A DNA stretch of 25,973 nt from Facklamia sp964471435 (GCA_964471435.1 CAYYGA010000020.1:1-25973), one strand, 5' to 3'. Positions 15,949 through 24,017 are shown, counted from the first letter of the stretch. The notes: generated by a model from the sequence alone, not told the origin. Translations and numbers: made by a program.

Positions 15949-16983
15949 TTATTGAATAATAATTGGTTTTTCTTGTTTTTCAGTAATAAAACCGATATGT
16001 GCCGCTTGTATATTATGTTCTTTGTATGCTTGCATAAGATTCTCAAGTTGATTTTCCGGAACTGTAATTAAAAGTCCACCAGAGGTTTGTGGGTCAAATA
16101 AAATATCTTCCATATAAGAATCTTCTATTTGGAAATCAATATGCTTTTCATAATATTGTCGATTGCGTTTAGCACCTCCGGTAGTGAGTTTTTGTTTAGC
16201 TGCTTCATAAGCTCCTTCTATATAGGGAATCTTATCAGCTTGTAAGATAGCAGTCACACGATCATCTACCATCTCATGCAAGTGACCTAAAATCCCAAAG
16301 CCTGTTATATCTGTAGAGGCAGTTACATTGTAATTAAGCATGATTTCTGCTGCATATTTATTGAGGGTTGTCATCGAAACGATGGCCTCATCATAAGCTT
16401 CTTGCGACATTTGATCATTATTATAGGCCGTAGTTACGATTCCAACACCTAGTTTTTTTGTGGCAATGATTGCATCGCCCACTTGGCAGCCATCATTAGT
16501 AATAATTTCATCCGGATGCACTACACCCGCTACTGCTAACCCATAGACGGGTGGGTCTTGCCGAATAGTATGACCACCGGCTAACACACCCCCAGCTTCG
16601 GCAACTTTTTCAGCTCCCCCGCGTAATATTTCTGCTAAAGCATCTAAAGATTGCTTATTATCTGGATAACCTACTAAGTTCATTGCGGTGATAACATGTC
16701 CTCCCATTGAGTAGACATCCGATAAGGCATTTGTAGCAGCTATTTGACCAAAATGATAAGGATCTTTTACCATAGAAGGGAAAAAGTCTGTTGTTTGAAT
16801 GACTGCTACTTCATCGGTTAATTTATAAACTGCTGCATCATCACTTGAATCGAAACCTACTAATAAATTTTCATCATACTGCTTCGGAAGTCCTGCTAAT
16901 ATTTCAGACAAACTGCCTGGTCCTATTTTAGCATTTCAACCTCCACAGATTTCTAATTCTGTTTTTTTCTGTTTATCTACCAT
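15949..16983 (-). CDS. selD: Selenide, water dikinase SelD (a selenoprotein)
   Basis: SelD makes selenophosphate from selenide and ATP. A frame with no in-frame stop begins only at 16911, but the true start is ATG 16983. The added N-terminus reads M-V-D-K and then C13-G-G-U16-N-A-K19-I-G-P-G, with U16 at TGA 16938-16936. Sec or Cys at this site and the following Lys are catalytic in SelD. The product is 344 aa, the normal length. It is preceded by a GTGAGG site and a promoter with TATAAT. It leads the selD-yedF-selB-selA operon, 15 nt before yedF. Because SelD needs Sec to be made, expression depends on its own product. Confidence 0.97.
16905..16919 (-). promoter_or_regulatory. bSECIS-like hairpin for the selD UGA
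   Basis: Minus-strand mRNA CAGGC-AGTTT-GTCTG forms a 5-bp stem (one G-U) whose loop starts 21 nt after the UGA with G second. An outer stem TGCTAA/TTAGCA flanks it, making a longer hairpin as in known bacterial SECIS elements. Confidence 0.65.
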
Positions 16984-17018
16984 AGCCTTTTCCTCACTTT
17001 CATCATTGTCTTACCTTT

Positions 17019-17046
17019 ATTATAACGGTTAAAAAGAGAACAACAA
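17019..17046 (-). promoter_or_regulatory. Promoter of selD-yedF-selB-selA
   Basis: On the minus strand, TTGTTG (17046-17041), a 16-nt spacer and TATAAT (17024-17019) lie about 36 nt before the selD ATG. Confidence 0.65.
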
Positions 17047-17085
17047 AATGAGTCCCTTTATAATTATTATCTTTCCCAATAAATA

Positions 17086-17115
17086 GAGGGCGTAGGTCTC
17101 GCTACCTACGCCCTC
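17086..17115 (-). terminator. Strong hairpin past the degenerate P-loop gene
   Basis: GAGGGCGTAGGT (17086-17097) pairs perfectly with ACCTACGCCCTC (17104-17115) around loop CTCGCT, starting 18 nt past the 17134 stop. The T-run after it on the minus strand is short (TATTTATT), but the GC-rich 12-bp stem should terminate or protect the message. Confidence 0.8.
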
Positions 17116-17133
17116 TTTCATTCATTTTGTTTA

Positions 17134-17646
17134 TTACTCTTTCACGTAAATTTTTTCTGATTTAACTTTTTGTTTTTCATTAACATAATAACGGTCAACA
17201 CGGTCAGTGTAAGGGATTGCATCTGAACCAGTTCCGTCTTTTTTCAAGGATATTTGATGAATCACTTGTTTTGTTTCTGGATTTTCTTTTACATACCCTT
17301 TGAAAATTTTCATAATTGAGAAAGGTGTTTCAGGTTCTTTTAAAGTTACGAAAGGTTTTTCTTTAGCAATAACCTCAGCAATTAACCCTTCAATTTGATC
17401 AGCTGGAGGGCCAAATACTAAGTAATAATCGCCCTCTTTTTCTAAATCCTCAGCTTTTCGTACTTGAACTGCATCATATTGCCCTTTTGCAACTGCCATC
17501 AAGTTAGCAATTAAAGGACGACTACCAGTTGAACGGTGTCCTGCAATAATAACTGACTCTTTATTATCAAAAGCTTTTTGGATGTAGTTACCAATTTCTT
17601 CTGTAAATAAACCGTCATCGACATATTTTTGAATTTTTGAATCCAT
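17134..17646 (-). CDS. Uncharacterised protein with a degenerate P-loop
   Basis: This 170-aa protein has no assignable function. The start is ATG 17646, 7 nt after GGAGG; a longer in-frame start at 17721 lacks a ribosome-binding site. Residues 20-50 resemble the Walker A region of type II/IV secretion ATPases: an amphipathic helix, a beta-strand S-V-I-I-A-G36, then H-R-S-T-G-S42-R43-P-L-I. Where active ATPases have G-K-T/S this has G-S-R-P, so the key Lys is gone. A second strand, Y-Y-L-V-F-G-P-P, lies near 74-81. The C-terminal 60 residues are Lys-rich. It sits just upstream of the sel operon, on the same strand, with its own weak promoter (TTGTGA, 16 nt, TATAAA at 17690-17663). It may bind RNA or a nucleotide without hydrolysis; that is speculation. 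Confidence 0.8.
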   Translation of the reverse strand: MDSKIQKYVDDGLFTEEIGNYIQKAFDNKESVIIAGHRSTGSRPLIANLMAVAKGQYDAVQVRKAEDLEKEGDYYLVFGPPADQIEGLIAEVIAKEKPFVTLKEPETPFSIMKIFKGYVKENPETKQVIHQISLKKDGTGSDAIPYTDRVDRYYVNEKQKVKSEKIYVKE

Positions 17647-17662
17647 TAAATGACCTCCGTGA

Positions 17663-17690
17663 TTTATAATGATTGTTGATATATTCACAA
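17663..17690 (-). promoter_or_regulatory. Possible promoter of the degenerate P-loop gene
   Basis: On the minus strand, TTGTGA (17690-17685), 16 nt and TATAAA (17668-17663) lie just upstream of the GGAGG of the 170-aa gene. The match is moderate and the leader would be very short. No gene was seen in 17691-17860. Confidence 0.4.
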
Positions 17691-17863
17691 TAGCATAAAT
17701 TAAGCACTTTGAAAAGGGCAATATGAAGTTTTCTTAAAACTTTAATGGTTATAGCAAACGCACAATTTCGTCATCGAGCAGTTATTTCCAGAACCTAAAA
17801 GATTCAAAGCATTGGTTCTGAAACAATGAATTCTTAATAATTACTCTTGCCCTTAAATGAAAA

Positions 17864-17894
17864 AAGCATTTAATCCTTTACGAATTAAATGCTT
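17864..17894 (-). terminator. Terminator of the TDT transporter gene
   Basis: AAGCATTTAAT (17864-17874) pairs with ATTAAATGCTT (17884-17894). On the minus strand it is followed by a T-run (A-run at 17860-17865). It lies 20 nt past the transporter stop. Confidence 0.8.
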
Positions 17895-17913
17895 GTAACT
17901 TTTTGTATTAATA

Positions 17914-18864
17914 TTAGTTTGAAACTTTTTCAGGTCTTGGTGTATCATGCACTTCAGATTTGAAAATCAGATTTAAAAAGCCGATTAATACATACACAAC
18001 TGCTAAAGTCGCAATAACTGTTTCTACCATAATGACAAATGACATTATATTAGATTGCCATCCTAAGACAGGGACTGCTAATTTCAAGGATAAGGCTGAG
18101 ATAACTAATGGGAAGGTTAAACCAGCAAAGGAAGGAATAAATTTCATTCTCATAAAGTTGGGCACCTGCACCACTGTAGTAATATACAAAATTTGAGCGA
18201 ACACAAGCAATATAGCTAATAAGGTTAAGTTTGGCTCTGGGAATGAATTTACATAACCCGCCACTAAAAGAGAAAACGGTGCGCATAAGATGGTAATAGA
18301 AGGTAAAGCCGGTTCAGGTATATCACGTAACCTATAGACACGGTACAACATAAAAGGCATTACTAAAATGCCACCAATTAACCCAATCCAAAATGCCACT
18401 TGACCTACCCATAATTGTCCAAAATAAGGAGCTGTAACACTAGCTACTGCTATTCCACAATAAACTACACCCCAAGAAGGAAAAACTAAAGAAATTTTTC
18501 TTTGAGGAACAAAATCCATCGTAAACTTTACCATCATAGCCAAATTAATAATAATCCCAATCCACCAAAAAAGAATCGCAACTCCCTTACTCAATCCTAA
18601 TAAGGGCTCTAAATAAGTTGATAATAACATAATGGACATAGGATAAGTTGGAAAAACTGAAGCAGCAACCGGCTTCTGAGCTTCTGTTATATAATCTGAA
18701 AAGTTTATTAAAATTCTAACCGTCAAAGTTAAAAAAAGAATTAATGCAATGACACCACAAATCAAACGTAAGGTCGGACTATAACTTTGCAACAAATTTC
18801 CTAAAGCAGCCAAGCCTAAAGTTAAGCCTGACATAACAAAGGGTTGTTTTTTTAAATATTTCAT
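17914..18864 (-). CDS. TDT-family (TehA/SLAC1-like) membrane transporter
   Basis: This 316-aa protein has about ten hydrophobic segments, starting near residue 12 and ending near 303, with short loops and a charged C-terminal tail. This matches the tellurite-resistance/dicarboxylate transporter (TDT) family, to which TehA and the SLAC1 anion channels belong. Substrates in the family include organic acids, sulfite and possibly tellurite. The gene starts with ATG after AGAGGTG. It is divergent from the ArsM-like methyltransferase gene, with 209 bp between. E. coli tehA and tehB likewise pair a TDT protein with a SAM-dependent methyltransferase, so export or resistance to a Se, Te or As compound is plausible. 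This is inference; an acetate or formate channel is an alternative. Confidence 0.82.
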   Translation of the reverse strand: MKYLKKQPFVMSGLTLGLAALGNLLQSYSPTLRLICGVIALILFLTLTVRILINFSDYITEAQKPVAASVFPTYPMSIMLLSTYLEPLLGLSKGVAILFWWIGIIINLAMMVKFTMDFVPQRKISLVFPSWGVVYCGIAVASVTAPYFGQLWVGQVAFWIGLIGGILVMPFMLYRVYRLRDIPEPALPSITILCAPFSLLVAGYVNSFPEPNLTLLAILLVFAQILYITTVVQVPNFMRMKFIPSFAGLTFPLVISALSLKLAVPVLGWQSNIMSFVIMVETVIATLAVVYVLIGFLNLIFKSEVHDTPRPEKVSN

Positions 18865-19016
18865 ACCACACCTCTTTAACTTTTTTTATATCCTCTTTAC
18901 TATATCAATAAAAAACTCTCATTTTAATATAGGAGATGATTTTTTTTTTATATAAGTAAGTGTGATTTATTTAAAAATTTTATAAGCAAAATAAAAGAAA
19001 GCTACTTCTGAGCTAT

Positions 19017-19044
19017 TTGACTCAATTAATAAATGTTATATACT
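19017..19044 (+). promoter_or_regulatory. Promoter of the ArsM-like gene
   Basis: TTGACT (19017-19022), a 16-nt spacer and TATACT (19039-19044) stand about 30 nt before the ATG, with AGGGAGGG as ribosome-binding site. The rest of 18865-19016 is AT-rich spacer toward the divergent TDT gene, with no other feature recognised. Confidence 0.65.
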
Positions 19045-19073
19045 TGTGATAATTATTCCAGGGAGGGTTATAA

Positions 19074-19847
19074 ATGACTAAACGCAAATTAAGTCAAGAA
19101 GAAATTCAAAAATCGGTAGCTGATTTTTATCAAAAAGTAGCGATTAATGAAGAAAAAACTAAAATAGATATAGAAAAACTGAATAAATCGATTGGTTATT
19201 CACAAGAGGAAATAGAGAGTGTACCGCAAGAAGCTAATATGGGTTTAGGATGTGGCAACCCACAAGAAAAGGCTCAACCTCAAGTTGGCGAAACGGTTAT
19301 AGATTTAGGCTGTGGAAAAGGGTTTGATGTTTTTGTCGCCTCAAAAAAAGTAGGTGAAACAGGTCATGTAATAGGCATAGATATGACCCGAGAGATGATT
19401 GTACGAGCACGCGATATTGCGCGTAAACGGAAGTTCATTCAGGCTGAATTTCGGCTGGGAGAAATAGAACATCTTCCAGCAGCTGATAACAGTGCAGATT
19501 TAATTATTTCCAACTGTGTAATCAATCTATCAACTAGAAAACAAGAGGTTTATAACGAAATGTACCGGGTATTAAAACCAGGGGGCCGAATTGGTATTTC
19601 AGACATCACTCTATTTGAAAACTTACCCGAATCAGTTTATGAAAATCCTAATATGTATGGGACTTGAGTGGCGGGAGCAATAACTTTGGATAAGTTAAAA
19701 GCGATTATTCAAAAAGCAGGTTTTACTGAAATAGATATTGAAAGCAATACCGTGACTCCGGAATATGCGGCTAAATGGGGAATAAAGGAAGTGGATTTAC
19801 AATATTATTTACGTTCTTCCATCATCACTGCTTACAAACCCTTATAA
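19074..19847 (+). CDS. ArsM-like SAM-dependent methyltransferase with selenocysteine
   Basis: This is a class I SAM methyltransferase of the arsenite methyltransferase (ArsM) type. Reading the TGA at 19665-19667 as Sec gives 257 aa ending at TAA 19847, close to the family length. ArsM signatures are V-P-Q-E-A-N-M-G-L-G-C60-G-N-P, the SAM motif D-L-G-C80-G-K-G-F-D, S-N-C148-V-I-N-L-S, and M-Y-G-T-U198-V-A-G-A. C60, C148 and the third position correspond to the three metalloid-binding cysteines, and here the third is Sec. The reading frame stays ArsM-like after the UGA (L-D-K-L-K-A-I-I-Q-K-A-G-F). It could methylate As(III) or another soft metalloid such as Te or Se. It is divergent from the TDT transporter and next to tRNA-Sec. 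Confidence 0.9.
19681..19697 (+). promoter_or_regulatory. bSECIS-like hairpin for the ArsM-like UGA
   Basis: TAACTT-TGGAT-AAGTTA forms a 6-bp stem whose loop starts 19 nt after the UGA and has G in its second position. This fits the bacterial SECIS rule and supports UGA being read as Sec. Confidence 0.65.
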
Positions 19848-19892
19848 TTTTAGACAGGAAAAGTTATTTGATATTTTTTAATTATAAATTTA

Positions 19893-19922
19893 AAAAGCTA
19901 CTCGCACCAGCGAGTAGCTTTT
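19893..19922. terminator. Bidirectional terminator between the ArsM-like gene and selC
   Basis: AAAAGCTACTCGC pairs perfectly with GCGAGTAGCTTTT around loop ACCA, with A- and T-runs at the ends, so it can end the ArsM-like transcript (plus) and the tRNA transcript (minus). A smaller hairpin TAACCTT/AAGGTTA lies at 19934-19952, between it and the tRNA. Confidence 0.88.
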
Positions 19923-19963
19923 AGTTTCTATTCTAACCTTTCAAGAAGGTTAGTTTAATTTTC

Positions 19964-20060
19964 TGGCGGGAACGTGTGAGAATCGAACTCACCCAAGACG
20001 CTCTTAACGCCTCATACTGGTTTTGAAGACCAGAGGGAACACCAGAACCCATCCGCTCCC
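19964..20060 (-). tRNA. selC: tRNA-Sec (anticodon UCA)
   Basis: This 97-nt tRNA reads G-G-G-A-G-C-G at the 5' end and C-G-T-T-C-C-C-G-C-C-A at the 3' end, with CCA encoded. The anticodon arm is CTGGT-CTTCAAA-ACCAG, giving anticodon TCA, which reads UGA. The long variable arm (AGGCG, loop, CGTCT) and the T-arm GTGAG-TTCGATT-CTCAC are clear, and the extra length is typical of selenocysteine tRNA. The eighth acceptor pair expected in bacterial tRNA-Sec would be G-A here, a non-canonical pair. It is charged with Ser, converted by SelA and delivered by SelB. Being in the same window as selA, selB and selD makes this a self-contained Sec system. Confidence 0.96.
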
Positions 20061-20083
20061 ATCTAATTTAATGCACTTATAGA

Positions 20084-20112
20084 ACTATACCATCAGTATG
20101 AGACTTTTGCAA
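20084..20112 (-). promoter_or_regulatory. Promoter of selC
   Basis: On the minus strand, TTGCAA (20112-20107), a 17-nt spacer and TATAGT (20089-20084) lie about 24 nt before the tRNA 5' end. The rest of the 252-base gap up to 20312 is AT-rich and holds a lone TATAAT at 20234-20239 for the plus-strand desulfurase gene, without a clear -35. Confidence 0.6.
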
Positions 20113-20312
20113 GTGCAAATAAAAATTATTATTTAATTAAATTCATTTCTCAATATCTTCCAAAAATTTCTTAATAAGCGCTCGTTATCTATCAGAAATA
20201 TTAATAACACTAACTTCTCCTCAATAATTAAGTTATAATCAATCTGTATATATTTTCACAAGTATTAATTGGAAATTTTATCCTACATTTAAAATATTAA
20301 AGGATGGTTATT

Positions 20313-21464
20313 ATGATTTATTTAGATAACGCTGCTACCAGCTTAAAGAAACCGCAGGCAGTAATTGATGCTGTCATTAATGCCTTGCAAAATATGGGCA
20401 ATGCGGGTCGGGGCTCTACTGAATCTGCCATGACTGCTTCTCGTATTATTTTTCATGCGCGCCAAAAGTTAAATGAACTAATCAATGGTGAAGATCCAAG
20501 ACAGATTATTTTCACTCATAACGCAACCGAATCTCTTAATATTGCTATAAAAGGTTTATTTTCTCCGGGTGATCATGTGATTACAACAGTAATGGAACAT
20601 AACTCAGTTTTAAGACCTCTTTATGAACTGCAAGCTCAAGGTTTAGAACTAACCATTTTACCGATTACAGATAAAGGTATTATTGATTACGAATCTATTA
20701 AAAATAATATTAAAGAAAATACAAAAGGTATGGTAATCACCCATTCCTCTAATGTAACTGGTAATATTAACCCCATTAAAGAAGCAGCTGAAATTTTGCA
20801 CAAATACAATATACTATGCGTAGTAGATGCCTCCCAAACAATTGGTGCGATGCCGATTGATGTTCAAAATTTAGATGTAGACGTCTTATGTTTTACGGGA
20901 CATAAAAGTCTCTTGGGTCCGCAAGGAACTGGAGGCCTGTATATTAAACCAGGTATTAAAATCCGCCCTTTAAAGACAGGCGGAACAGGTGTGGATACTT
21001 TTAACCCTCGGCATCCTGATGACTATCCGACCGCTTTGGAAGCCGGGACACTCAATGGACATGGAATTGCCGGTCTTTTAGCAGGTGTAGAATATTTGTT
21101 GGACTATGGTGTGGAAAACATTCAAAAAGAAGAACGAATTTTACTTAATTACTTTGTGAAAGAATTAGAAAATATACCTGCTATCAAATTTTATGGTTCT
21201 TTTGAAGATCCAGTAGATCGTACTGCGATTGTATCAATTAATATTGATAGTGTAGATTCTGCTCAAGTCGTAGAGGATTTAATAGACGAGAAAGAAATTA
21301 TGACCCGGGGCGGCGGCCATTGTGCCCCTTTAATGCACCAAGCTTTAGGCACACAAGAACAAGGGGTGGTGCGCTTCAGTTTATCTCACTACACTACTAA
21401 AGAAGAATTAGATCAAGCAGTCTCTGTGCTAAAAAATATTGCTGCGCAAGCACATTTTACTTAA
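20313..21464 (+). CDS. Cysteine desulfurase/selenocysteine lyase-like PLP enzyme
   Basis: This class V aminotransferase-fold enzyme of 383 aa has the PLP lysine in C-F-T-G-H-K198-S-L-L-G-P-Q-G-T-G and a reactive cysteine in R-G-G-G-H-C337-A-P. It would remove S or Se from cysteine or selenocysteine and hand it on as a persulfide or perselenide. It belongs to the group of desulfurase-like proteins that travel with selenium genes, such as the one in the selenium-dependent molybdenum hydroxylase locus of Enterococcus faecalis. The start is set at ATG 20313, with AAGGATGG upstream. An ATG at 20304 lies inside that ribosome-binding site. It leads a plus-strand unit with the LysR and FAD genes. Selenium supply to SelD is inference from context. 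Confidence 0.9.
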   Translation: MIYLDNAATSLKKPQAVIDAVINALQNMGNAGRGSTESAMTASRIIFHARQKLNELINGEDPRQIIFTHNATESLNIAIKGLFSPGDHVITTVMEHNSVLRPLYELQAQGLELTILPITDKGIIDYESIKNNIKENTKGMVITHSSNVTGNINPIKEAAEILHKYNILCVVDASQTIGAMPIDVQNLDVDVLCFTGHKSLLGPQGTGGLYIKPGIKIRPLKTGGTGVDTFNPRHPDDYPTALEAGTLNGHGIAGLLAGVEYLLDYGVENIQKEERILLNYFVKELENIPAIKFYGSFEDPVDRTAIVSINIDSVDSAQVVEDLIDEKEIMTRGGGHCAPLMHQALGTQEQGVVRFSLSHYTTKEELDQAVSVLKNIAAQAHFT

Positions 21465-21499
21465 AAATTACTTAATTATAATAAGAAAGGGGTTTTTTT

Positions 21500-22393
21500 G
21501 TGGAACTTAAGCAAATACAAACCTTTATAACTATTGTAGAATGGGGTAGCTTTTCAGAAGCTGCTAAACAACTTTATTTATCTCAACCAACGGTCAGTTT
21601 ACACATCAAACAACTCGAACAAGAATTAGGAATTGAACTGATCAGCCGGACTACCAAGTCTCACGAATTAACTGTTCAAGGAGAAGAGTTTTATAAATAT
21701 GCTCAATCATTATTAAAAATGGCCAGTAATATTGAGACAACCTTTTCACAAAAAAATAGTCACCGTGTGACAATAGGAGCCTCTTCCATAGCGGCAGGTT
21801 ATATACTACCACCGCTCTTAATTTCATTTGCAAAAGATCATCAGGAAAAACAAATTAAATTAATTCAAAATGATACCATCAATATTATTAATGATATTGC
21901 CTTAGGTTCTTTAAACATCGGGATTGTGGGAAGCCGTGCCATGAATAATAATTTGGTTTTCGATCAAATCTATACCGATACTTTAGTCATAGCTACTCCA
22001 TATAATGACTATTATTTAAATTTAAAAGAAAAGAATGCCGGCTTAGAGGAAATTTTGAGCCACCCATTTATCTCACGTGAAGAAGGATCAGGCACTTTAA
22101 AAGAATCTTCAATGATTCTGCGCTCACTTAATATAGATCCTCATAAACTAAATATTATGCTTGAAGTAAATAATAATGATGCTATAAAAAACTTTATCAG
22201 CTTAGGTGCTGGAATCTCAATTATTTCTGAATTGGCAGTTGAGAATGAAGTAAAGCAGAAAAAAATCCTTACTTTCCAACTCAATCATCACGAAGCTAAC
22301 CGAGATTTTTATTTAGTTTACCGCAAAAACACTCACCTGCCTGACGCAAGTCGAGAATTAATCGCCTATATAAAACGTTATTTCAAAAAATAA
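21500..22393 (+). CDS. LysR-family regulator, likely selenium-linked
   Basis: This is a standard LysR regulator of 297 aa. The N-terminal winged helix-turn-helix contains F-S-E-A-A-K-Q-L-Y-L-S-Q-P-T-V-S (about residues 18-33). A substrate-binding domain follows (about 90-297), starting at H-R-V-T-I-G-A-S-S-I-A-A-G-Y. The effector is unknown; the short gap to the desulfurase gene suggests a sulfur or selenium metabolite. It starts with GTG after AAAGGGG, 35 nt past the desulfurase gene. The FAD gene begins 69 nt later. LysR proteins of this sort are recurrent neighbours of selenium genes. It may control the desulfurase unit or other parts of the island. Confidence 0.9.
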   Translation: MELKQIQTFITIVEWGSFSEAAKQLYLSQPTVSLHIKQLEQELGIELISRTTKSHELTVQGEEFYKYAQSLLKMASNIETTFSQKNSHRVTIGASSIAAGYILPPLLISFAKDHQEKQIKLIQNDTINIINDIALGSLNIGIVGSRAMNNNLVFDQIYTDTLVIATPYNDYYLNLKEKNAGLEEILSHPFISREEGSGTLKESSMILRSLNIDPHKLNIMLEVNNNDAIKNFISLGAGISIISELAVENEVKQKKILTFQLNHHEANRDFYLVYRKNTHLPDASRELIAYIKRYFKK

Positions 22394-22462
22394 TATACTT
22401 AAGTGTATTTTTACTATAAGTTATGCTTGGACACTAAAATTTATTTTTTGGGAGGTTGCTGA

Positions 22463-23899
22463 ATGAAAATTGCTATTATTGGATTCGGCCTTAGTGGTGC
22501 CAGCATACTACGTTCTTTATTGGAGCATGCGCCGGAAAACAGCCACTTTGAAATCGATATTTATGAAAGTCATAATGAATTAGCAAAAGGACAAGCTTAC
22601 AGTCAAGACACACACTCATCTCTTATAAACACTATGTCACGCTATTTGAGCGTCGAATTGGATAAACCAAAAGATTTTTTAGTTTGGCTGTCTGAAAAAT
22701 TCAATAACAAACCAGACCCCAATTCCTTCGTACCCCGATCAGTCTATGGTGAGTATTTGAATGAACGCTTCAAAAAATTCTTTCAATCAGAAAAAGTTGA
22801 AATCTTTAATGAAACAGTCATTACACTTAATATGCTTGAAGAGGGCTTCCAACTCTTCACCGACTCTAATAAAAACAAAATTTATGACCAAATTTTTTTA
22901 GCTGTGGGACATCCGCCTTATGCAGATTATTATAATTTATACGGTAAGGAAAACTATATTCATAATCCCTACCCTCTTACAAAACATTTGGGAGACATAC
23001 CACAGGAAGCATCTATTGGTATTATTGGATCAGGATTAACAAGCATTGATGTAGTACGATCATTAATACATGATTTTGATTGGAAAGAAAGCATTACTTT
23101 TTATATTCCAAACCACCCATTCGACACCATCGCAATGCCATGGAAAGGGGCGGAACTCTCAGTCAACTTAACCCGGGAATGGCTGGATACTTATGAAGAT
23201 TTTTTACCTTTAGAAGATCTTTATGATCAATTTATCTCTGATATGGAGATTAACCACATTAATTTGGAATATCTCTTAACAAATTTTATGTCCGGCTCAC
23301 ATACACAGATTCTTTACCAACTGGAAAACGATGTTCCAGATCTAGCTAAAATCCAGCGGTATCAAGAAAACATTAAAACTATTATGCCAGATATTTATAA
23401 TTCTTTATCAAAGACCGATCAATACCAACTAAAAAAATCTTATGCATCTATTATTGACCACTTACGTAAAGTTACTCCAAAGGAATCAATTCAGGATATT
23501 TACGAATGGATCAAAACAGGAAGAGTTAAATTTGTGACTGGCATTTCCGAGATAGAAAAAACTAACCCAGACTTTGAACTGAAGACTAATGAGAACTTAT
23601 TTTTTAATGAAAATTATTTAATTAATGCTACCGGCTTCCAATTTAATCCTTTTAAAGCTAAAACTCTCCAGCCTTTACTCAAAAATTTACTAGACAAAGA
23701 GCTTTTAACTTATCATCCAGAGGGTGGGTTTAGGGTATCTTTTCCTAGTTCTCAAGTAATAAGCAGTCATTATGGAAAAATAGAAAGTCTTTATCTTTTA
23801 GGTCCTTGGATTGCATCAACACTCTATACTGCTAATGATGCTCAAATTACTGTCAGCCACGGCGAACGAGTCGGAAAATTATTTTGGGATAGTAACTGA
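22463..23899 (+). CDS. FAD/NAD(P)-binding protein of unknown substrate
   Basis: This 478-aa cytoplasmic protein has two dinucleotide-binding motifs: I-G-F-G-L-S-G-A at the N-terminus (FAD) and I-G-I-I-G-S-G-L-T-S-I-D (about 185-196, probably NAD(P)H). The sequence V-G-H-P-P near 148 follows the first domain. This is the layout of the FAD-NAD(P)-binding group that includes amine and hydroxylamine-forming monooxygenase relatives. The substrate is unknown. A GGGAGG precedes the ATG. It is third in the desulfurase-LysR unit and ends before the strong terminator at 23936-23981. A redox step on a sulfur or selenium compound is possible but is only a guess from context. Confidence 0.82.
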   Translation: MKIAIIGFGLSGASILRSLLEHAPENSHFEIDIYESHNELAKGQAYSQDTHSSLINTMSRYLSVELDKPKDFLVWLSEKFNNKPDPNSFVPRSVYGEYLNERFKKFFQSEKVEIFNETVITLNMLEEGFQLFTDSNKNKIYDQIFLAVGHPPYADYYNLYGKENYIHNPYPLTKHLGDIPQEASIGIIGSGLTSIDVVRSLIHDFDWKESITFYIPNHPFDTIAMPWKGAELSVNLTREWLDTYEDFLPLEDLYDQFISDMEINHINLEYLLTNFMSGSHTQILYQLENDVPDLAKIQRYQENIKTIMPDIYNSLSKTDQYQLKKSYASIIDHLRKVTPKESIQDIYEWIKTGRVKFVTGISEIEKTNPDFELKTNENLFFNENYLINATGFQFNPFKAKTLQPLLKNLLDKELLTYHPEGGFRVSFPSSQVISSHYGKIESLYLLGPWIASTLYTANDAQITVSHGERVGKLFWDSN

Positions 23900-23935
23900 T
23901 TAACTTTACGCTTGGTTTATAACAGCTAAAAGTAA

Positions 23936-23981
23936 AAAAAGTAACAGGAGCAGCCCTCAAGGTTGACTCCTGTTACTTTTT
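23936..23981. terminator. Bidirectional terminator after the FAD gene
   Basis: AAAAAGTAACAGGAG pairs with CTCCTGTTACTTTTT, and the stem continues through CAGCC/GGTTG with one bulged A and loop CTCAA. It is flanked by A- and T-runs and separates the plus-strand unit from the minus-strand repeat-protein gene. Confidence 0.92.
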
Positions 23982-24017
23982 AATTAAATAGTTTTCTGAT
24001 ACCATACTGATGTTTTT

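Noticed and set aside
19665..19667. Truncation of the ArsM-like methyltransferase by TGA
   Set aside because: The frame continues with ArsM-type sequence for 59 more residues, the TGA replaces a conserved Cys, and a SECIS-like hairpin follows.
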